This document shows positions 1 to 4,966 of a DNA stretch of 5,045 nucleotides, in pieces. The DNA comes from Candidatus Falkowiibacteriota bacterium (GTDB taxonomy: Bacteria > Patescibacteriota > Patescibacteriia > Patescibacteriales > UBA12075). The stretch spans positions 1 through 5,045 of the forward strand of contig QMNH01000088.1 in assembly GCA_003647675.1 (NCBI GenBank), read 5' to 3'. The translations under genes were made by a program, and so were the position numbers. The first letter of the stretch is position 1; each line of letters starts with the position of its first letter. The notes under the pieces were generated by a model that did no database searches, had not been told where the DNA came from, and worked only from the letters and a program-made list of their open reading frames with translations.

Positions 1-1083
1 TACGTGGTTACCGACGGTTCGGATTCCGATCCTGGTTCTAAAAATGACGGTATTATAGAAAACATCATATTGGAAAAACAAGAAGACGGAGAATGGTATT
101 TTCATATCAAATACCAAAATAAATATGGCTGGGGGCAGGTCGCGCATAAGAAATTTTTAGTGGATGTTACTCCGCCCGAAGATTTTATTTTAGGGGTAGA
201 TAACGGCGGAGACGACACAAATCCTACTCCAAAGTTGAAATTCAGCACCAAAGATAAAACTTCGGGAATAAGTCATTATTTTGTTAAAATCGGCGAAGAA
301 ACTATAAAAGTAAGTCCGGAAGAAGCGTCGGAAGGCTATTACCGGCTAAGCGTTTTAACTCCGGCGGAATATTTCGTTAATTTGGCCGCCGTGGATATGG
401 CCGGAAATACGGCCTCATCATCGGTTAATTTTATTGTAGATCCGCTTAAGGCGCCGATAATTACCGATATTCCCAAAATATTAAATAAAAAAGAAGAGCT
501 GGTTATTAGAGGCACCAGTTTTTATTCAAGGGTAACGGTTAAAATTAATATAAGCAAAGCCGGGGAAGATCCGATTGAAGCTATTGTAACCACTGACGAT
601 GAAGGAAATTGGTCGTATTTTCATAAAGAAAAATTGGAAAAAGGCAATTATGAAGTATGGGCGAAAATAGTAGATAAGCGGGGAGCGCAAAGTCTAGACA
701 GTACCAGGCATCTTGTGGCCGTTGTTTCGTCTTCAATAATATGCGCGTACGGCTGGTGGATCGTAATATTGCTTTTATTAATAATTGTATTTTTAGTTTT
801 ATATATCATATACCAAAGAAGCCGTTTTAAAGAAGAAAAAACCAGGATAAGAAAAGAAAACGATGAGGTCAAAAATAAGTTAAGCAGAATTTTTGCCGCT
901 CTCAGAGAGGAAGTAGATGAGCTTATAGAATTGGCTGATAAAAAGCCCGGCTATTCCGAGCCGGAAAGAAAGATAAAGGAAAGACTGCGGGAATCGTTGG
1001 ATATATCCGAGGAATTTATTGCTAAAGAAGTGGCGGATGTTGACAAGGAAATAAAATTGAAAGAAAAAGGTGGTGAGAAATAA
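1..1083 (+). CDS. Ig-like domain surface protein with C-terminal membrane anchor and cytoplasmic coiled coil (5' partial)
   Basis: The frame is open to the left edge, so the true start lies upstream; residues are counted from the codon at 4. Residues 1-54 look like the end of a beta-sandwich domain (WYFHIKYQNKYGWG, then the linker FLVDVTPPEDF). Residues about 57-147 form an Ig/fibronectin-like domain with the typical ending AVDMAGNTASSSVNFIVD. Residues about 150-241 form a second, bacterial Ig-like domain (VIRGTS, TTDDEGNWSY, GNYEVWAKIVDKRG). A single hydrophobic helix at 251-270 follows, then RSRFKEEK and about 89 charged residues rich in E and K, probably coiled coil. The positive charge after the helix places the domains outside and the tail inside the cell. 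It is likely a cell-surface adhesin or structural stalk; ligand and partners are unknown. TAA stop, followed by its own terminator. The fold class is fairly secure, the role is inference. Confidence 0.85.
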   Translation, partial: YVVTDGSDSDPGSKNDGIIENIILEKQEDGEWYFHIKYQNKYGWGQVAHKKFLVDVTPPEDFILGVDNGGDDTNPTPKLKFSTKDKTSGISHYFVKIGEETIKVSPEEASEGYYRLSVLTPAEYFVNLAAVDMAGNTASSSVNFIVDPLKAPIITDIPKILNKKEELVIRGTSFYSRVTVKINISKAGEDPIEAIVTTDDEGNWSYFHKEKLEKGNYEVWAKIVDKRGAQSLDSTRHLVAVVSSSIICAYGWWIVILLLLIIVFLVLYIIYQRSRFKEEKTRIRKENDEVKNKLSRIFAALREEVDELIELADKKPGYSEPERKIKERLRESLDISEEFIAKEVADVDKEIKLKEKGGEK

Positions 1084-1092
1084 AAAAAAATT

Positions 1093-1120
1093 AATTTTGA
1101 AGAATGAATTAAGAATAAAA
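1093..1120 (+). repeat. AT-rich 28-bp element, copy A, between stop codon and terminator
   Basis: This stretch begins AATTTTGAA and ends GAATTAAGAATAAAA. It aligns without gaps to 3005-3032 at 23 of 28 positions. It lies 9 bp after the stop of the surface protein gene and directly touches the terminator stem, the same arrangement as copy B. It may be a dispersed intergenic repeat or a piece of 3' UTR; low complexity weakens the case. Confidence 0.45.
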
Positions 1121-1147
1121 GTCTGATTTTTTTAAATCAGGCTTTTT
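1117..1147 (+). terminator. Rho-independent terminator of the surface protein gene
   Basis: The arm AGTCTGATTT (1120-1129) pairs with AAATCAGGCT (1134-1143) through one G-T wobble around a TTTT loop, and a T run (1143-1147) follows. The A run before the stem can also pair with these Ts, so weak function on the other strand is possible. It separates the surface protein gene from the deacetylase unit. Confidence 0.8.
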
Positions 1148-1214
1148 ATAGATTTAATAATTTTTTGTTTGGCAAGTCCGCGTTTCGGTTATTAGATTGG
1201 GCGGATCGTAAAGA

Positions 1215-1243
1215 TTGAAATTTTAAGCCAGGTTTGATATAAT
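1215..1243 (+). promoter_or_regulatory. Sigma70-type promoter with extended -10, predicted leaderless start
   Basis: The -35 box is TTGAAA (1215-1220) and the -10 box is a perfect TATAAT (1238-1243). The spacer is exactly 17 bp and a TGA extended -10 motif (1235-1237) precedes the hexamer. Transcription would begin about 7 nt after the -10 box, at or within a base or two of the A of the ATG at 1250. It is expected to drive the deacetylase and glycosyltransferase genes together. Confidence 0.8.
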
Positions 1244-1249
1244 TTTATT

Positions 1250-1852
1250 ATGAACAATATAAAGCTTGGAAGAGGAGAGCGCGCCCTTGTTGTCGTTGCT
1301 CATCCTGATGATGAGACAATTTGGATGGGGGGCGTCCTTTTAAGTAATCCGGAAGTAAGATGGACTATCTTTTCTCTTAGCCGTGCCAGCGACAAGGATC
1401 GAGCGCCAAAGTTTAGAAAAGTATGCAAGCTTTACGGCGCAGAATGTATTTTTACGGATTTAGACGACGAAGGACAGCTTGGCGGTATAGAAGCTACTAG
1501 AGCGGCAGAAGCATGCTTGCGGGACGGCTTAGCAGGAAAAGAATTCGATTGTTTATTTACTCACGGAGAAAACGGAGAATACGGACACCCGTTGCATATT
1601 ATTACCCACAAAGCCGTAAACAATGTGTTAAAAAAAAGTTTTTTAAATGTAAAAAAAGTTTTTTATTTTGATTATAGAAAAAAAGAAAACAATATTATTT
1701 CCGGCAAGAATCCGGATTTTATTGTTGATTTAAGTAAAGACGAATTTTTTGAGAAAAAAAGAATAGTGTCGGAAATGTACGGTTATCCAATAGATGGGAT
1801 TGATGTGGGATATTGCAATAATCAAGAATTATTTAAATTATTAAAGAAATAA
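1250..1852 (+). CDS. PIG-L (LmbE-like) family deacetylase
   Basis: A 200-residue protein of usual family size. The hallmark AHPDDE motif is at residues 17-22: His18 and Asp21 are predicted zinc ligands and Asp20 the catalytic base by analogy with MshB. The second metal motif is GEYGHPLHIITH (109-120), where His116 (or His113) supplies the third ligand. Family members are zinc hydrolases that remove the acetyl group from N-acetylglucosamine-type groups in GPI precursors, mycothiol, bacillithiol and glycopeptide antibiotics; the substrate here is unknown. There is no signal peptide, so it is probably cytoplasmic. The start at 1250 is the only in-frame start codon before the catalytic motif. No Shine-Dalgarno is present, consistent with leaderless translation from the promoter just upstream. 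The glycosyltransferase gene begins 3 bp after the TAA, so the two are almost certainly co-transcribed. The stretch encoding residues 127-146 is extremely AT-rich. Confidence 0.92.
   Translation: MNNIKLGRGERALVVVAHPDDETIWMGGVLLSNPEVRWTIFSLSRASDKDRAPKFRKVCKLYGAECIFTDLDDEGQLGGIEATRAAEACLRDGLAGKEFDCLFTHGENGEYGHPLHIITHKAVNNVLKKSFLNVKKVFYFDYRKKENNIISGKNPDFIVDLSKDEFFEKKRIVSEMYGYPIDGIDVGYCNNQELFKLLKK
1631..1665 (+). repeat. Two A7-G-T6 direct repeats, 20 bp apart, inside the deacetylase gene
   Basis: The 15-mer AAAAAAAGTTTTTTA occurs at 1631-1645 and again at 1651-1665. The first copy is preceded by another A, giving an A8 run at 1630-1637. The copies encode KKSFLN and KKVFYF in the same frame. Each copy is nearly self-complementary. 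The reading frame is intact; the site is prone to slippage, but no function is shown. Confidence 0.7.
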
Positions 1853-1855
1853 ATT

Positions 1856-2998
1856 ATGAAAATCGCGGTTTTACACGCTTATCCGCCGGAACCTGACGGA
1901 TTAAGCATACAAGGAAATTTACTTTATCGAGGCTTAAAAGAGCTGGGGGTGGACGTAATGCCATGCCATTACGCGCCTAGCTTCCAGAAGCAGTGGGTGC
2001 TGGACGCCTATAAGCCGGACATTGCCATTGGTGTTGGCTGCTGGACTTATGCTCCCGATATTATATTAAGTCCGCAAAACAGCGGAGTTATTCCAATACC
2101 TTGGTTTGTGGCTAACGGCTGGGTTGCCAATTACCACAAGCTTCTTTCCGGACTGCCTTTGGTTTTTACGACTAGTGAGTGGGTTAAGGAAACTTATCGG
2201 CGGGACGGAGTAGACGTAAAGAATTACCGGACTTTACCGATTGGATTTGACGCCGATGAAATGAGACCCATTTCGCAAAGCGATCCAAAAGTTAAAAAAT
2301 TGCGCGAGATGCTGGGAATACAGCCGCACGAGAAAATGATATTAACAATCGGCGGAGACGTGACAAGCAAGGGCGCACAGGAGATGTTTAGGGCTTTGGC
2401 TGAGATAGATAAAGACTTTAAAGAATGGAAGTACGTGCTTAAGCATTGGGACTCCGAGTCGGCCGAGGCGCATGGCGCGGAAGAAGAAGCTCTTTTGGAC
2501 AAACTGGGAATTGATATGGGAAAAATTGTTTATTTATCCGGCGCGTTTTCGCACGATTTTATGCCTTATTTAATCGCGGCCTGCGATATTTACGCGGCGC
2601 CTTCGCGCCTGGAGGGGTTTGGCATGATCCAGATGGAAGCCGAAGCCTGCGGCCGGCCGGTTATTTCCATAAACGTCGGCGGTCCGGTTGATACGATAGT
2701 GCACGAAAAAACCGGCTTTTTAGCCGGCATCGGGGAAACAATTGAATTAACGGAAGAGTGGGCGAGCGAAGGCATGGGTTTTGACGCTGACCATAAAATA
2801 GTATTTGAAAAACCAAAAGTATTTGCTTATCGGGCTTCTATTTCGGATTTGGCAAAATACACAAAAATGCTTTTAACCGATGATAAATTGCGCGAGGAGA
2901 TGGGCAGGAACGCGCGTGAGCATGCTATGGCTAATTTTCAGTATAAGGATGTAGCGAAGAAGGCATTAAAGATGATAGAGGAGAATATAAAATTATGA
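1856..2998 (+). CDS. Glycosyltransferase family 4 (GT-B fold)
   Basis: A 380-residue GT-B retaining glycosyltransferase of normal family length. The N-terminal Rossmann half opens with MKIAVLHAYPPEPDG and includes the acceptor-side segments VFTTSEWV and LPIGFD. The C-terminal half starts near 161 with MILTIGGDVTSKGAQEMFRA, the usual sugar-nucleotide loop region with Lys172. The family's E-x7-E motif is clear: Glu253 and Glu261 in PSRLEGFGMIQMEAEACG. An insertion of about 35-40 residues (292 to about 330) separates TGFLAG from the last helices. The enzyme would move a sugar from a nucleotide donor to an unknown acceptor at the inner face of the membrane or in the cytoplasm; no membrane helix is seen. 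The gene starts 3 bp after the deacetylase stop with only a weak AAAGAAAT before it, so translation is probably coupled. The stop is TGA. Its central part is much richer in G+C than its neighbours. Confidence 0.92.
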   Translation: MKIAVLHAYPPEPDGLSIQGNLLYRGLKELGVDVMPCHYAPSFQKQWVLDAYKPDIAIGVGCWTYAPDIILSPQNSGVIPIPWFVANGWVANYHKLLSGLPLVFTTSEWVKETYRRDGVDVKNYRTLPIGFDADEMRPISQSDPKVKKLREMLGIQPHEKMILTIGGDVTSKGAQEMFRALAEIDKDFKEWKYVLKHWDSESAEAHGAEEEALLDKLGIDMGKIVYLSGAFSHDFMPYLIAACDIYAAPSRLEGFGMIQMEAEACGRPVISINVGGPVDTIVHEKTGFLAGIGETIELTEEWASEGMGFDADHKIVFEKPKVFAYRASISDLAKYTKMLLTDDKLREEMGRNAREHAMANFQYKDVAKKALKMIEENIKL

Positions 2999-3004
2999 AT
3001 ATAG

Positions 3005-3032
3005 AATTTTGAATTACGAATTTAGAATAAAG
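3005..3032 (+). repeat. AT-rich 28-bp element, copy B, between stop codon and terminator
   Basis: It matches 1093-1120 at 23 of 28 positions without gaps (shared blocks AATTTTGAA, GAATT and AGAATAAA). It begins 6 bp after the glycosyltransferase stop and abuts the terminator stem at 3033. Shorter GAATT units repeat inside it, so it may have grown by local duplication. Confidence 0.45.
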
Positions 3033-3065
3033 AAAACCCGGCTTCATTACGAAACCGGGTTTTTT
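3033..3065. terminator. Bidirectional intrinsic terminator between convergent genes
   Basis: The arm AAAACCCGG (3033-3041) pairs perfectly with CCGGGTTTT (3055-3063). An inner TTC/GAA stem (3043-3045 with 3051-3053) is capped by a 5-nt loop. The + strand ends in a T run (3060-3065), and the - strand reads TTTTCTTT after the stem. It can therefore stop both the glycosyltransferase transcript and the glycosidase transcript, whose stop codon is 22 bp away at 3088. Confidence 0.88.
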
Positions 3066-3087
3066 GTTATATTATTTACTGTGTATA

Positions 3088-4242
3088 TTATTCGAAAAAC
3101 AATACTTTTTTTTGTTTTACGCTTTCATAGGCGTAAATATACATGCCGGCTGTCCAGCCTTGATAAGGTTCTCCTTGTGGCTGGCCGGTTTGGCCGTGTA
3201 GCCATTCGTTGAATTCGGAACCTTCCTCAAATTCTCTTATCTTAAATTTTTGCAGGTTGGCTTTTGCCAGATTTTCCAGTTCGGTTTCGGCCTTTTTAAA
3301 TTGCTTCATTTTTATTAAGGCTGCGATATAAAATCCGCCGGTAAAGGGCCAAACCCCGCCGTTTAAGTAGTGGTAAGGAGTTCGGGCGTCGCATTTGGAA
3401 AAATAAGAATGCCACTCCTTATCGCCCGGTTTTATCGGCGGCCAGATGGCTTTACAGGGGAAAGGTTGGTTAATTTTTGCTTTTTCAATATGCATTAAAA
3501 TATTTTTAGCAATTGTTTTGTTCGCCAGGCCGGAAATGACAGCCAATAGATTACCGAGCGTATCAAACCAAGTTTCCTGCTCCCGGTCGCCGTCATTGTT
3601 TTTCCAGTTCCAGGGAACGTAGTAGCCAAGCTTTTTATTATACATATCAAGGTAAGGCCAGGTTTTGCCGTTAACGTTTTTCTTTAAGCGTTTAGCCTCT
3701 TTGTCATCGCCGATTAATTTTAAAACAGCGTAATAAAGCGCTTGGGTATTTAAGACATGCCCGTATTTATGCGGAAAAGCGTCCTGCCAGTCCATGGTCG
3801 GCTGCTGGGCCAATAATCCATCTTCGTTCGGATCCTGGTATCTTAACCAGATCAAGGCTTGCGCCAGGCTTTTTTTATGTTTTAATATTGTTTCATGGTC
3901 CTGGTACGCTTTGGCGTAAACGTAATGGCCGATAATGTACCAAAGGGAAGAATCAATTGAATTATAGGTTTTGTCGCTTCGGCGGTCTAGATTATAGGAG
4001 CCAACACAATTCGGAATTTGCCCTTTTTCAGATTGCCATTTTTTCAATATGTTTAAGCTTTTTAAAAACGAAATTTTAAATTTAGTATCAATTAAGGAAG
4101 CTCCTAGAGCCGTAATCATTGAGTCGCGCGACCAAGTAGCTTCGTATCCGCCTTTTAGGCCGGAAGCGTAAAAACCCGTTGGTTTAGCGCAAGAGTCAAT
4201 TACTTCTATGGCTTTTTTGTAAGCTTGTTTTTTTATGTCCAT
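3088..4242 (-). CDS. (alpha/alpha)6-barrel glycosidase, GH100 / amylo-alpha-1,6-glucosidase-like
   Basis: A 384-residue protein with motifs in the order seen in GH100 invertases and the catalytic domain of glycogen-debranching enzymes: TWSRDSMITALGASL (36-50), NSIDSSLWYIIG (94-105), DGLL then TMDWQDAFPHKYGHVLNTQAL (149-169), YHYLNGGVWPFTGGFYIAAL (290-309) and FNEWLHG (344-350) followed by YQGWTAGMYIYA. By analogy Asp154 (or Asp151) would be the general acid and Glu346 the general base. It is shorter than most GH100 enzymes (about 450-550 residues) but both ends look complete. No signal peptide or membrane helix is seen, so it is probably cytoplasmic, acting on a storage glucan, an oligosaccharide or sucrose; I cannot tell which. 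The ATG at 4242 has no Shine-Dalgarno. An unusual inverted repeat lies immediately upstream, and the gene ends at the shared terminator. Confidence 0.8.
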   Translation of the reverse strand: MDIKKQAYKKAIEVIDSCAKPTGFYASGLKGGYEATWSRDSMITALGASLIDTKFKISFLKSLNILKKWQSEKGQIPNCVGSYNLDRRSDKTYNSIDSSLWYIIGHYVYAKAYQDHETILKHKKSLAQALIWLRYQDPNEDGLLAQQPTMDWQDAFPHKYGHVLNTQALYYAVLKLIGDDKEAKRLKKNVNGKTWPYLDMYNKKLGYYVPWNWKNNDGDREQETWFDTLGNLLAVISGLANKTIAKNILMHIEKAKINQPFPCKAIWPPIKPGDKEWHSYFSKCDARTPYHYLNGGVWPFTGGFYIAALIKMKQFKKAETELENLAKANLQKFKIREFEEGSEFNEWLHGQTGQPQGEPYQGWTAGMYIYAYESVKQKKVLFFE

Positions 4243-4246
4243 ATAA

Positions 4247-4374
4247 TATTAATATACAATAATCAACAAACAACATTCATTCAACTCTTAATATATTAAT
4301 AATCAATTTTATATTTAATTATTTAAATGTTGAGTATTAAATGGTTATTGAGTGTTGGTTGTTGTATATTGATA
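4247..4374. repeat. Imperfect 53-bp-arm inverted repeat with 7-nt periodicity
   Basis: Arms 4247-4299 and 4322-4374 align gaplessly as inverted copies at 38 of 53 positions; six further positions are G-U pairs in + strand RNA. The best block is AATATACAA (4251-4259) against TTGTATATT (4362-4370). In the left arm a C recurs exactly every 7 nt (4257, 4264, 4271, 4278, 4285), giving heptads such as AATAATC, AACAAAC and AACATTC. In the right arm G recurs at 4364, 4357, 4350, 4343 and 4329. The element fills nearly the whole gap between the two - strand genes. It resembles decayed heptanucleotide repeats or a small palindromic element; its role is unknown. Confidence 0.6.
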
Positions 4375-4384
4375 ATTAACTCCC

Positions 4385-4966
4385 TTACTTTATATAAAAA
4401 TTATATTTATGATGTCCATTAACACATTCAAATTCAGTTCCTTTAAGCGGTTTAAAAAAGTAGGGAGTAAATTTTTTTAGGGCTTTTATTTCATGCGGTT
4501 TGCGGTGTTTCGCGTCATCAAAATCGTTCCAACCTAAAACCAGTAGCCCTTTTTCTTTAATAATATCATAAATTCCCTCAAAGGCTTTTTCGATTTTTTC
4601 ATCCTGGTTTAATCCCCAGCCAAGCACTCCGTTAATAAGGATAAAATCAAAATAATTAGTTTTAAAATGATTTTTTACGTTGGCGGCATCGTCGATTATA
4701 TGGCGGCCGGGCGAACCGTATTTTTTCCTTTTCGGATCAATATCAATCGTCCAAAGCTCTCGACCGGAAAAAAATTCATTATAAAATTTCTCATAATCTT
4801 CCCGTCCGATATCAAGAATTTTTTTTGGATTAAAATTACCCAAAACATAAGGAATAATAATTAATTCCAGCACATTTCGGTCGCTGTATTTTTCCCTTTC
4901 AAAGAGATTTTTATTAACGATTTTATTACAAAAAAATTTATAATAGCAAGTTTTTATAATTTTCAT
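4385..4966 (-). CDS. Class I SAM-dependent methyltransferase-like protein
   Basis: A 193-residue protein with the order of segments of a Rossmann-fold methyltransferase. Motif I is KKILDIGREDYEKFY (48-62), motif II is LWTIDIDPKRKKYG (71-84) with acidic Asp75 and Asp77, HIIDDAANV (89-97) fits the adenine-binding region, FDFILINGVLGWGLN (106-120) is the motif IV strand, and GLLVLGWND (140-148) is the following strand. Motif I lacks the usual second and third glycines (DIGREDY instead of D-x-G-x-G-x-G), so SAM binding is likely but not certain. The protein ends soon after the core with HHKYNFYIK, leaving little room for a substrate domain. There is no signal peptide. The acceptor is unknown; glycan or lipid methylation would suit the neighbours but is only inference. 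The ATG at 4966 lacks a Shine-Dalgarno. The gene is very AT-rich. It lies 142 bp upstream of the glycosidase on the same strand. Confidence 0.75.
   Translation of the reverse strand: MKIIKTCYYKFFCNKIVNKNLFEREKYSDRNVLELIIIPYVLGNFNPKKILDIGREDYEKFYNEFFSGRELWTIDIDPKRKKYGSPGRHIIDDAANVKNHFKTNYFDFILINGVLGWGLNQDEKIEKAFEGIYDIIKEKGLLVLGWNDFDDAKHRKPHEIKALKKFTPYFFKPLKGTEFECVNGHHKYNFYIK

Noticed and set aside
648..872. A - strand open frame within the surface protein gene
   Set aside because: It is antisense to the Ig-domain and membrane helix coding region; its apparent hydrophobic stretch simply mirrors that sequence.
1177..1205. TCCGC and GCGGA able to pair upstream of the deacetylase promoter, possibly an operator or structured RNA
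   Set aside because: The stem is only 5 bp with a 19-nt loop and lies before the predicted transcription start, so an RNA role is unlikely; an operator cannot be supported from one copy.
2224..2775. Two - strand open frames (2224-2502 and 2590-2775) inside the glycosyltransferase gene
   Set aside because: They are antisense shadows of a gene with clear conserved motifs and have Ser/Pro-rich, low-information translations.
2996..3004. Possible UGA recoding (glycine code of Gracilibacteria/SR1)
   Set aside because: The only gene ending in TGA would gain just two codons before TAG, and no gene contains in-frame TGA, so nothing supports recoding.
3009..3212. A 67-residue + strand open frame after the glycosyltransferase
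   Set aside because: It runs through the terminator hairpin and then lies antisense to the glycosidase gene; the protein has no recognisable features and no ribosome site or promoter.
4251..4256. TATATT on the - strand as a -10 box for the glycosidase gene
   Set aside because: No -35 box sits at a suitable distance and the sequence is part of the AT-rich inverted repeat, which recurs as TATATT in the other arm.
4247..4374. CRISPR-like array
   Set aside because: The 7-nt periodicity has no repeat-spacer structure of 23-40 nt and no cas gene is nearby.
4667..4864. A 65-residue + strand open frame within the methyltransferase gene
   Set aside because: It is antisense to the conserved methyltransferase core, with no supporting start signals.
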